From assembly GCA_964019695.1 (NCBI GenBank), contig OZ026524.1, positions 65,293,066 through 65,357,065 on the forward strand: a DNA stretch of 64,000 bases, in the 5' to 3' direction. The position numbers and the translations under genes are program-made. Numbering within the stretch: position 1 is the stretch's first letter; every line of letters begins with the position of its first letter. Source of the DNA: Loripinus fragilis (lineage: Eukaryota > Mollusca > Bivalvia > Lucinida > Lucinidae). Positions 37,957-45,100 of the stretch are shown in pieces. Under the pieces are notes generated by a model. The model saw only the letters and a list, made by a program, of their open reading frames with translations. It made no database searches and had not been told where the DNA came from.

Positions 37957-39751
37957 ACTGGCAGAGACTGGTGTCTTCGTGTAAGCATTGACTGAATTTA
38001 AAAATAAATTGTACAAAGTCCAACTGCATAAATTATGCAAATATAATCGTTAGCTCAATATTTTGTCACCAACAGAAAAAAATCATTTTCCTGTTAGTGC
38101 AAAATCAATGTCGATGTTTTTGCAGTTATTCAAATTACTTCAACTCTATGCATGCTTGGTAAGGTTATGCGCATGCCTTTTTGTCGTCTGAAAGTGGTAC
38201 AAACCATACACAGGCATTAACGTATTGATTTTCTTTTTCAGCAATATTATCAGAATGTCAACCAGTTTGAATCCAGATCAGATCGTCACTGGCTAACAAA
38301 GAGTTAAGTTACTACTGATACATGTAACGTACGAGTACACTCAGTGGCCATAAGTAAGTTCCAAAATCAGCTTACAAGAAATTGACAAAAATATGGTCTG
38401 AAACAAAGGTATTTTATAGGAAATTAAGACAATTTCCACAAATGATAATTGCCCTGGATAAATATACAGGGTATATGTTTGCGTCTTTACAAAATTGTAT
38501 AATGTCATCATCTGTTACTATGGAGACATTGTGTATCACAAACATTGGCTCCATTTCTTCAAAAAGATAGCAGGTATTAAAAAAATTGCTGTAAAAATGT
38601 CAGATTGTACTATTTTTTTATTAAAAATAGTATAGACGCTGAAAATAAAACAATGCAGAGCAGAAAACTGATTGGAAATAATGCCATGAAAATGATCTGA
38701 CATTATATTTTGGCTGTAAGAACAAATTAAATAAAAAAAAATGTAGGAATATGGGGTATGTATGTTTTGTTAGGTACCATAACAGTGTTCTGTTTGAAAA
38801 AAAAATCGTATAAATGTTGATGGGTATAAGCTATGGTGGGATCCTAAGAAAATCTGATAATTTTCACTGTCAGTCCTGATATTGGTGCCACTAGCAGCAT
38901 AGCCAGTGATATAATATTTGTGTAATAATTATTTTCAGTGAAAGTACCGTTTGGGGTAACATTTTTATAGAACATTTATTTGTTTAAGAAGAACTACCCT
39001 ATGATTTCGTATGAAAGTTTGGGTACCCCCTCGTAAAGCAAAATTTGATCAAGAGGTTAGGTATCGCTGGTGCTGTCTTTTCGGTTTGAAAGAATGAAAC
39101 ATTTAATTACTAATTGCTTCAAACATTCATATGTAGACCCTAGAAAGTCTGATACTTGTTGCTAAATTACCTTGTGGATTCCTTCAATAATTTAGATTTT
39201 GGGTCAGGGGTATAAAATACTACACCGACCCTTAATAAGATGGTGAATAAATTAGGAAGATGTGAACACATCTTGTTCACAGCTCACGATTATAACATAT
39301 TAGCACCATTATCACCAAAAATATATAGAAAATAAGCAAAATCTAGAGTCATGTAAAACGGAAGATATTTAGAACCCACATCAAATTTTCAAACTGTTTC
39401 AGAAATCAGGGGTGGTCAAAATGAATAACACCCACCAACTCTAGGTGATATTATTTCTATGATAATCTAACATTCTTAAATTGAAAAATAGCAAATAGTG
39501 ATATGTTCAAAATTTCAGATAGTTTGCATTCCTATTTTTTTCAAATTATACAAATTTTAAATGTACTTAATTTTTTGAAAATGAAACAACGTTTGCCATT
39601 TTAGTAACTTACTTATGGCCACAGAGTGTATAAAGATGGGAATTCGAAACTAATGATTTATAAATTAAAAAGTCGTACCTGCGTCTGTGACAGGGAGAAA
39701 AATCAAACATATACAAAGATGTAAATAGACGTTTACCCACACGGTGTCCAT
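23701..39751 (-). CDS. Candidate single-pass membrane glycoprotein, five exons, family unknown
   Basis: Five exons join with matching phases (1,0,1,1) into 251 residues, with the start at 39751. An in-frame ATG at 39778 would add nine residues. Residues 1-24 form a signal peptide (CICLIFLPVTDA). The ectodomain (25-181) has six cysteines (35, 60, 72, 76, 114, 149) and eight N-glycosylation sequons (N36, 46, 54, 81, 86, 98, 104, 138). A hydrophobic helix (183-201, GISLAAVFLVIFIV) is followed by a basic tail. The layout predicts a type I plasma-membrane protein with its N-terminus outside. I recognise no domain; the cysteine spacing is not a clear Ig, EGF or lectin pattern. The gene lies in tandem with the dioxygenase gene, about 2.2 kb downstream of it. 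The first and last exons are the least certain, and the tail could instead use the exon at 24793-24899. Coordinates give the outer limits; exons are listed separately. Confidence 0.55.
24507..24743 (-). mobile_element. MITE family A, copy 4 (intronic)
   Basis: It is bounded by GAGCCGTGACATGTGATTTC and TCATTTCGCGGCTC, with core CAGACTGCGCGTATGCGCAG. It lies in the proposed last intron of the glycoprotein gene. Confidence 0.75.
24793..24899 (-). CDS. Possible alternative terminal exon of the glycoprotein gene
   Basis: A pyrimidine-rich acceptor (ATCCTCTTCACTTGTAG) precedes an open frame entered in phase 1: RYTDKLSPQIERHETYL followed by 17 residues and a TAA stop. It sits between exons 4 and 5 of the glycoprotein model. 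With the preferred exon 4 donor (leftover T) the junction would read TGA, so it would need another upstream donor. It could be a chance open frame. Confidence 0.25.
24988..25633. other. Unassigned intronic stretch
   Basis: It lies within the proposed intron 4 of the glycoprotein gene. No exon or shared repeat was recognised. Confidence 0.25.
25634..25862 (+). repeat. Dispersed repeat family P, copy 2
   Basis: AATAGTAAGTGAGTATGATC, ACCACAATCACAAACCGCAG and GCAACCAGCTCTCTCTCTTC mark the family. The first 75 bp also occur at 47428-47510. Confidence 0.55.
26200..26900 (+). repeat. Dispersed element I, copy 1
   Basis: It contains a foldback (ATTGACTTCAAAGAGGTAGA against TCTACCAAAATTGAAGTCAA) followed by about 500 bp. 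The whole unit appears reversed at 35690-36370, with shared words TGGGCCAATCAGGA and GAGGGTGATAT-like sequence. Both copies are intronic. No coding potential is recognised. Confidence 0.6.
26942..27115 (-). CDS. Glycoprotein gene exon 4 (membrane helix)
   Basis: The acceptor is TTTGTTTTTTAG; the donor GTATGTATTG follows ...CCACAAGTTT. The 174 nt encode YQHGDKFDENIARNRLYG, then the membrane segment MLAGISLAAVFLVIFIV, then TKVQSLISSGARPRSIIRI. Entry phase 1 fits exon 3 exactly. Reading on past the donor gives a stop at 26907 after a tail that does not look coding. Confidence 0.7.
27218..27374. repeat. Foldback element L, copy 1
   Basis: Outer words GCCTCGAGGCTATTAAAC and ATAACCTCGAGGC are inverse. 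Inner arms CAATGATTGGCTGCTT and AAGCAGCCAATCATTG and the TCAGACTCAAAATAAAGCGC pair complete the hairpin. A relative lies at 43490-43622. Confidence 0.65.
27365..27595 (+). mobile_element. MITE family B, copy 1
   Basis: It carries GCGACTTTGTTGCATGTG, the core AGACCAGCCTACGCATCCGC and CGCAGTCTGATCAGCGCC, and an end with TTCTTACGTCGCGACCCA. Terminal repeats are more decayed than in the other copies. Confidence 0.6.
27812..28048 (+). mobile_element. MITE family B, copy 2
   Basis: It is bounded by GCGACGCGAGAAAACCTGTC and the inverse-like GACAGGTTTTCTTGCGAC, with the central GCGCAGTCTGATCCGCGCC core. Intron 3 of the glycoprotein gene holds this copy. Confidence 0.75.
28060..28200. repeat. Foldback element
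   Basis: TTGTTGACTATTGATGCATT with AAGACGTGATGTC faces GACATCACAAGTCATCATG with TGCACCACTAGTCAATAA. The loop contains GACCTCGGCTTCACCTCGG. Confidence 0.5.
28201..28942. other. Unassigned intronic stretch
   Basis: Part of intron 3 of the glycoprotein gene, with no exon or shared repeat recognised. Confidence 0.25.
28943..29135 (-). CDS. Glycoprotein gene exon 3 (ectodomain)
   Basis: Acceptor CGTGTATTTCCAG and donor GACG/GTAATAATC bound 193 nt entered in phase 0. It encodes residues 102-165: NYNSTHTPLGLTCTDESR, then ISVSLVESANNVLGRLSPNY, ending EEALQYID. It contributes two cysteines and two sequons. The same frame is open through the intron border, so the donor rather than a stop defines the end. 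Confidence 0.75.
29403..30655. repeat. Long inverted-repeat element V with a MITE inside
   Basis: The left arm (29403-29510: GCCAGTGAGACCAAAACAAC, GGCGTGATGAAAATTGGAAC, GATGAGACATTTCAACTGAC) is the inverse of the right arm (about 30500-30655: GTTGAAATGTCTCGTCGTC, GCAATTTTCATCACGTCAG, TCGGTCTCACTG). The interior holds the family B MITE at 29914-30151. The element is in intron 2 of the glycoprotein gene. Confidence 0.6.
29914..30151 (+). mobile_element. MITE family B, copy 3
   Basis: It has clear ends: GGGCCGCGACGTAAGAAAAC and GTTTTGTCGCGACGAGGCCC. The core GCGCATCCGCGCAGTCTGAT is intact. This is the best-preserved B copy in the window. Confidence 0.8.
30725..30900. repeat. Foldback element with palindromic tail
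   Basis: AGGTCATATTGGCACCGGGT with GTAGCCATATAGGC faces GCCAATATGGCTACCCCAG with GACAATATGACCGAGG. Immediately after it is a second palindrome, GATATCAATCACTAGTGATT plus GATATC. Confidence 0.6.
30901..31496. other. Unassigned intronic stretch
   Basis: Within intron 2 of the glycoprotein gene. A short hairpin (about 31385-31485: AAATACCAAATATTTATC against ATATATTTGGTATT) is the only structure noticed. Confidence 0.25.
31497..32235. mobile_element. Foldback family C, full copy
   Basis: It begins TATTTATCATATGACGTCGC and ends CGCGACGTCATATGATAA, with arms of about 330 bp that are imperfect inverses. Each arm also holds its own hairpin (GCTCGGCAAGCCTTGTATTT and ATGCGAGGCTTGCCGAGCAT). No transposase is present. 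The size and long nested arms suggest a non-autonomous DNA transposon. It is in intron 2 of the glycoprotein gene. Confidence 0.7.
32282..32470 (+). repeat. Dispersed repeat family E, copy 3
   Basis: AAAGATCACGAATCGATACA, CACACCTGACCCAGGATACC, GAGAGCCAAGATGTCAGCCC and GGCATCAATAAACAGTCGCG follow the family order. Confidence 0.65.
32594..32820. mobile_element. MITE with TACTGTAAATT ends
   Basis: Ends TACTGTAAATTAGATAATTT and TTCCGAATTTACAGTA are inverse. Both are followed inwards by CTCGCGAAA-type words. A possible TA target duplication flanks it. It sits 84 bp downstream (transcript sense) of the donor of glycoprotein exon 2. Confidence 0.6.
32905..33134 (-). CDS. Glycoprotein gene exon 2 (ectodomain)
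   Basis: Acceptor TGTTATTATTTCAG and donor CATCTCAG/GTAAGGCC bound 230 nt. Entered in phase 1, it encodes residues 26-101 with cysteines 35, 60, 72 and 76. Readable parts include FLVNNRPVKCNSTVEV, TATSNITRTVCSLAISSQ and SVVNTTQVDLRVVSGNASQ. Six of the protein's eight sequons are here. A 27-bp minisatellite starts 43 bp upstream of the acceptor. Confidence 0.75.
33178..34140. repeat. 27-bp minisatellite (about 35 units)
   Basis: The unit AATATGATCCAGGACACAAT plus TGTCTGT repeats head to tail. At the left end (33178-33630) variant units form a 135-bp higher-order block (5 units, marked by ACACATTTATCTGTATTATG) repeated at 33192, 33327 and 33462, and then in a 108-bp form at 33570. Every unit contains the palindrome ACAATTGT. 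Since 27 is a multiple of 3, several frames on both strands stay open, giving nine-residue periodic frames that should not be read as proteins. It lies in intron 1 of the glycoprotein gene. Confidence 0.95.
34141..34639. other. Unassigned intronic stretch
   Basis: In intron 1 of the glycoprotein gene, with no recognisable feature. Confidence 0.25.
34640..35290 (+). repeat. Repeat with three diverged internal units of about 155 bp
   Basis: Units begin near 34790, 34950 and 35095 with CTATCAGCTGACAAAGTTT-like words. Each continues with AATGCCAAAATTTGCAAAGG-like and AAAATAACTTTG-like words. The end holds GGACGGACGCACAGACGG-like sequence, a pattern common in bivalve dispersed repeats. Confidence 0.55.
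35690..36370 (-). repeat. Dispersed element I, copy 2
   Basis: It is the reverse of 26200-26900, with GAATCCTGTTCTTTGATTGG, CCTCTAGGGAGCT and a foldback containing ATTGACTTCAATTTCGGTAG. It is in intron 1 of the glycoprotein gene. Confidence 0.6.
36371..37684. other. Unassigned intronic stretch
   Basis: About 1.3 kb with no exon signature or shared repeat recognised on either strand. Confidence 0.25.
37685..37952. repeat. TG/CG microsatellites
   Basis: A (TG)n run lies at about 37691-37733. A compound run at 37869-37952 changes from TG to TGCG repeats and back to TG. Open frames of alternating Cys-Val or Thr-His residues are artefacts of these runs. Confidence 0.9.
38338..39628. mobile_element. 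Tc1/mariner-type non-autonomous element (1.29 kb)
   Basis: Ends CACTCAGTGGCCATAAGTAA and the inverse of TTACTTATGGCCACAGAGTG form inverted repeats of about 30 bp with few mismatches. A TA dinucleotide flanks each end, as for Tc1/mariner insertion. The AT-rich interior holds no transposase motif. It ends 50 bp from the donor of glycoprotein exon 1. Confidence 0.75.
39679..39751 (-). CDS. Glycoprotein gene exon 1 (signal peptide)
   Basis: ATG at 39751 (context ATAATGG: A at -3, G at +4) opens MDTVWVNVYLHLCICLIFLP VTDA, a classical signal peptide. The exon ends in phase 1 at GACGCAG/GTACGAC. An upstream in-frame ATG at 39778 adds MPNATQVNI. The phase matches exon 2, which needs one leading base; this is the main reason for joining them across 6.5 kb. 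No 5' UTR exon or TATA box was identified. Confidence 0.55.
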
Positions 39752-39779
39752 TATATTCACTTGAGTTGCATTTGGCATT

Positions 39780-40290
39780 ACGCGAAATATTGTGCAATTT
39801 CACTCATGATGGATTTAAAACACTATTAGAAAAAGCTGTATCATGGTGAAGGAGAAAAACATTAACATCTTAAATTAGAATTTGTGCTTCGCTTGCCAAT
39901 GTGCCCTCTAATTTGACCGGTGAAATCTTACATGTTTATATAACGTGTATTCCTGGCATATGAATTACATGAATATGATACAGAACACTACTCTATATAC
40001 GAATATCATCTTCAGAGTTCAATCTAGACATAGATTATTTGATAAATGTACAAATCAAACAACACTCATGGACTTTTTAACGCAATTTTTAAGATAACCT
40101 AAATTTCTTTTTTTTCATAGAATAAATTGTAAATTTAAAACAGATCCTTTCAAAATGAAGAGAACCTAGATAATTTGAAAACAGCAGCTCAGTTTCATTG
40201 GGATTGCTTTTTCCCCATGTTACTGTTTACATTTGAAATTTGAAATATGATACATGTATCTATTTTTGAGCCAGTTCACTTATCATAATT
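39780..40290. other. Upstream region of the glycoprotein gene
   Basis: The promoter should lie here, but no convincing core promoter element was recognised. No coding exon is visible. Confidence 0.2.
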
Positions 40291-40527
40291 GAGCCAGGGA
40301 ATGATATTTTCAACAATGTGGTAAGTGCGACCAGCAAAACCTCAGATCAGCCTACGCATACGCGCAGTCTGATCAGAGCCTTTGCTAGTCGCTTGAGTAT
40401 TCTATGATTGTTAAGCTACTAACTGAACACCATTTGGAGTTTCTAAGCTTAAAAGGAGGCTGCACAGGCTCGTCTGAGTCTACACTTGTCAAAATATCAA
40501 ATTGTTGGAAATCTCATGCCGCGGCTC
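40291..40527 (+). mobile_element. MITE family A, copy 5
   Basis: It is bounded by GAGCCAGGGAATGATATTTT and CTCATGCCGCGGCTC, with core ACGCGCAGTCTGATCAGAGC. It is intergenic, between the two minus-strand genes. Confidence 0.75.
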
Positions 40528-40959
40528 ATATACGTAACTAGCCATGAACAAACTCATTTAACCCTGCTGCTCTTTCACACAAAATATGGAGACCCAATAT
40601 AATACATGTAGTATTGAAATTTAGACGGTAGGGGTCTAGCTGCACATTTAACTATTTTATAAGTACCATTTATCTGAAAGACTGGTCCGTTCGTTAGATT
40701 AAGTTTCGTCCTTACGATTGTATTTCAATGAATGAAATCTGAAACGATCAAAGCATGCAGTCTCTATGCACCTACACGTACGTGTTAACTGACTCACATC
40801 CATGATTGATGAACTGACTAAGCACAAAATCGAACTTTAACAAATCTGTTTTGTCACACTTTGAAATAAAAGGGTTAAATGGATAAATCGTTTTGCTCAG
40901 AATAAAATGTTGTCTTTTTATTAAGTCTGGCGCATATACTCAAATGCTATAGTATACAA
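40528..40959. other. Unassigned intergenic stretch
   Basis: Nothing recognisable was seen. Confidence 0.25.
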
Positions 40960-41640
40960 TTATTTCATGCCTGTTTGTAGTATAGTCCAAACTTTTATCC
41001 CTAGTTGCCGTGGACGACCTGATGCACTAGTGCATCAGGTCGTCCACGGTACCGAGGGGTAATGGTTTGACTATACTATAACAGGCATGAAATAACTGTT
41101 TTATTACCCAACCCTTTCGATGAAATACTTAGCAGCGGTCCGTGAATGGAGTTGCTGTAGACGATGCGGTTTTGTTGCAAAACGGAAAATTTCACCAAAT
41201 CTGCTCAATATTGGTCTCAAAATGTTCCGCTCGTTCTAACTAAGAAAACGAGTACCCACACTTTATGTTTCTGACCATAAACAACGAAGTTATTGGAGTT
41301 TAAAGTTGCCAAAGCATGGCTCTTTTTCACCTATGTTACACAACTGTCTCCTTTCATAAACAAAGCATACGCGCATTGTTGTTGCGCATTTCGATAAGCA
41401 CCTCTGTGTTTTGAACAGCGAAGCGGAAAACTAGGCCATGTTATAGTGCCAGTCAATAGTATACAGTTATTTCATGCATGTTCGTAGTATAGTCAAAACT
41501 ATTACCCCGAGATGCCATGGATGACCTGATGCACTATTGCACGAGGCAGAAGGGCCGAGTGCAATAGTGCATCAGGTCATCCACGGTACCGAGGGTAATA
41601 GTTTGACTATACTACAAACAGGCATAAAATAACTGGATAT
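40960..41640. repeat. Element J: two long hairpins flanking a 360-bp spacer
   Basis: The first hairpin (40960-41098) has a 42-bp perfect palindrome at its centre, containing CTGATGCACTAGTGCATCAG. The second (about 41465-41638) has the same arms around a different loop. Outer arms share TTATTTCATGCNTGTTNGTA and AGTATAGTC. The spacer (TTAGCAGCGGTCCGTGAATG, GTTTTGTTGCAAAACGG) recurs with one hairpin at 45322-45800. Confidence 0.75.
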
Positions 41641-41811
41641 TATTGACTGGTCAATAGTTCAGTGACTCGTGACAAAGCACAAAGTAGACAATTACTCCGT
41701 ATATAGACAGTTGGGTTATAACGTGGACTGATATCATGGGCGGATCCAGAAAATTCAATCAGCTGGGGACCTGGTCAAGTTATTTGCTGTTTTTCTTTTG
41801 TTTTATTTTAA

Positions 41812-41817
41812 CATGAG
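41812..41817 (-). terminator. Putative polyadenylation signal of the dioxygenase gene
   Basis: AATAAA on the minus strand, 161 nt past the stop codon. It is the first such hexamer after the duplicated exon tail. Function is inferred from position only. Confidence 0.35.
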
Positions 41818-41821
41818 CTAA

Positions 41822-41905
41822 CATGAGCAATGCTGTGTTGAATTCATCTTGATATTTTACTCTCATCCCTCCGGTGTCTATCTGTGATGACATACGATAT
41901 TCACC
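41822..41905 (-). pseudogene. Partial tandem copy of the dioxygenase last exon
   Basis: This segment repeats the sequence at about 41948-42020 with an offset of roughly 120 bp. It includes the codons for [13 protein letters not shown] and the stop. It lies in the predicted 3' UTR, so it is not expected to be translated. Confidence 0.65.
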
Positions 41906-41977
41906 CTCTATGTGAGCTAAACTATGTTAAAGTTAAGTGCTAAAAACATGAGTTAACAAGAGCAATGCTGTGTTGAA

Positions 41978-42103
41978 TCATCTTGATATTTTACTCTCAT
42001 CTCTTCGGTGTCTATCTGTATGTTTGTTCATGTGAACTATTTCCCATTTCTTCATCCAAGGACCCGGCAGTGTTGTATCAAAATCTGGGTCTTCTTGAGT
42101 GGG
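41978..42103 (-). CDS. Dioxygenase exon 9 (C-terminus, stop)
   Basis: Acceptor TTCTATTTATTTTTCAG opens 126 nt in phase 0. It encodes residues 331-371: [20 protein letters not shown], then [21 protein letters not shown], and TGA at 41978-41980. Confidence 0.88.
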   Translation of the reverse strand, partial: PTQEDPDFDTTLPGPWMKKWEIVHMNKHTDRHRRDESKISR

Positions 42104-45100
42104 CTGAAAAATAAATAGAATCTATCATTGGTGTTCGGCACAGGATAATCCTAATCCAAGGGCCCACCGTTCAAATGAGAAACGAGGCTCACCTGAATCC
42201 TCATCATGCTGAATTGGGAATCGGGAAAATCATATTCAGAAATCGAATCAAGCCTTGGGTGTATGTAATGCGCATTATGTGTAGTACTTTGTACAAAAAA
42301 AGCTACATTTTGTTGTTGGCCAGAACTTGTGTAAGGAAAATTAGTTCTGTAGCATATGGGTTCAGCCCTTAGCTATTTAAATCCATTTTCTGATTACCCA
42401 AAAAGTTTAATGAAGTTTATGCATTTTTCAATAAAATTTCGCGATATTTTATTAAAAAAAACAACATAAACTTCATTTATAACTGTTTGTTTTGTTATCA
42501 TCACTCTTATTATTGTGTTGGCATGGCTTCTTCTGTGACGTCAGCGTCACGTTATCAACGTAGATCATCGTTGTTCACTCAAGGTCTGATTCCATGGAAT
42601 TCCACGGAATTGGCTGATGCAGTTCCAATTGTCTGAATTGGTGTAAGTACTACTGGCTTTCTCAAATTTCACCAAATCAACTTGCAGGAGGATAGCACAG
42701 CTTATTCCGTCCGCGACAGTATGGCCTAATGTTAATGACTTTAACAACAGAAACCAATTTATTTCTGCTAAGTTACTAAAACAAGGCTATCAATGTCATA
42801 AACTTCGTAAAGAATTTTCTAAATTCTACAACAGACACTCAGAATTGACTGTTAAATACAATGCTGGTTTAAAACTCTTCTGCTACAGGACATATCAGAG
42901 TCACTTTTTATGGTGATTTAGTTTGTAAATTTAAAAGAATTGCTGGCACTGATCGATTAGAAAATAATCAAACGTTTCATAAATATTGGTATATAGCATC
43001 GATATGATGTGACAGTCTGCACTCCTAGTTGTAAACCAAATCATGGGTAACAACTGTTTAATTGCACGACGATGGGCCAGGTATCAGATTCAATGACGAC
43101 CCTGGCCTAAAATAGTTATTGCAGGTTGGTGCCTGATCATGTTTCTCTTTAATTGGAACCACATGATGTTATCCTTAGCTCTGGCTATCTGTGAGTCACG
43201 AGCCGCTTTGTTTGTTTCATAACGGTATGTTAATTTGATTAGATTGTTTCTCTGTGATGATGCATTGCATAAGTTCGAAAGCCTCAATGCGAGCTAAACA
43301 ATTTATAATATTAACAACAGCAGAATCAAGTGCAAAAATTTGGCGCCAGTAAAATGCATTCAATCATACCAGTAGCTCCAGATGCTGTCCGTTCTGTTGT
43401 TGTTGATTTATTGTTTATTGTAGCTCTCATTGTTTGTGGAGGTGTATGTGGTTCGTCCTTGTTTTGTTGTGCAATACTTTGTGCGTTTTCTAGCCTCGAT
43501 GTTATAAAACTTGAGTACAGTTTCAGACTCAAAATAAAGTACACTGATTATCGGCAAGCAGTCAATCATTGCGCTTTATTTTGAGTCTGAGAATGAACTC
43601 AAGTTTCATAACCTCGAGGCCTAGTTTTGCAATCATCTCGCTGAACGTTTTCTTTTGGAAAACAAATCAGAAAGTATTCTTACCATTTCTTCTCCATCAA
43701 CACTCTCCTTCTGTTTCAGATGTCTATCAACAGAGTTGAACTCTGTCCAGTCTATCTGGTAGGCTGGGTCGTCTTTCTTCCTCATAACTACCGGCTTTTT
43801 CAGACCCCACAGACCATCAGGATCACCAGTTCTCTGCCATCGTAAATCGAGACTCCAGCGAACATCATTGGACAGATTTGGCAAACTAAAAACAATATGA
43901 CATTGTTATATACCTAATTAGTGTTTAGTGTGGAAACTTGGCCTGTTTAAATCGCTGACGGTTGTACATTTCATCTAAATTTAACTCATCGCAATGGGGC
44001 TGATCGTTGACCAATCACTGGCCGTGGGCTTCATTCCCATTTATACACGGTAGCAGAGGGCTTCATTGACATTTAAGCCTTGTGTGCTGGAAAGGAAGGT
44101 ATATATCACATTCTTTTCCGAATTACCGTTAACTTTGCCAAGCCTATGTGTGATAATGTGTTGCAGCCCTCACCGCTCCGCGTTTCGGGCTGCAACACAT
44201 TATCACACGAGGGATTGGCAAACGTTCATACTCTGAAAAAGAGTGTTTTATTCTCTTATTGTTACATGTAACCCTCGATAAACTTAATTAATGTCTAATT
44301 CAAGAGACCTGCCTAAAACAACGGTAATTTGGGGATTTTAATAATCTTGTCTTGATTAGTGAGGCTAATCTCTATAAATATTTCTTAATAATTTGACGTT
44401 TTCCATTCAACATTTGCACCAAAAGCTAAATTACAGATTTTTACATGCATGCGCGGATCCAGACGAGGGGGGTCCAGACTCCCACACCCTGGAAAATCAC
44501 AAAGCTATAGGGTTCCTTAGCAATACTGGCCCGGATCCCCTCAAAATTTATAAAGCTACCAAGCAAGCATTCAATGTTGGGAAATACAATGGTAAACACA
44601 AGTCTAAAGAACAGGTGGCTTTGATTTCGTAGCCGGGGAAAACTTTTCATACCTTCTATGAGGAGTTAGGTTGTGGAACAGGACTAGCCCTCCATAAGGA
44701 ACCGGAATAGTCTTTATGTCTTTATCCATATCAACGCCTGAAAAAAACTTATACATTTGTCCTGTCTGGAACCTGAAATCCATTTTTCGATATCACCACA
44801 TAAAAATATGGGCCATGACGCTGCAAAACCCTATGGGAATTCTAGGGTTCAAACCAGTCTCTTCAGCTACAGAGACTAGCAAGAAAAATGCAATTTCGAT
44901 TGTTGCAAGTTTAGATATGATACTTTTCAAAAAATGAATAACAAAGGCGCTGATCAGTCTGCGCGGATGTGCAGGCTGGTCTGCGCATTTATTGCGCGCA
45001 AACCCCGAACTCATGTTTTCTCGCGTCGATGCCTATATTACTTGATTGTGGAGAAAGCGACCCTTAGATTGCAGCTTAAACCTTTTTTTTATATTTAAAT

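Noticed and set aside
37773..38040. Cys-Val and Thr-His rich open frames
   Set aside because: They are translations of TG/TGCG microsatellites. The same applies to 51952-52398.
39609..39803. A 64-codon frame across the first exon of the glycoprotein in another phase
   Set aside because: It starts from a non-ATG codon directly after a stop. The neighbouring frame gives a signal peptide with a good start context and the right splice phase.
43633..43683. Dioxygenase ending by read-through at the stop at 43633
   Set aside because: The sequence ATG/GTAAGAATAC is a strong donor. A phase-matched exon at 41978-42103 supplies the family-typical C-terminal segment.
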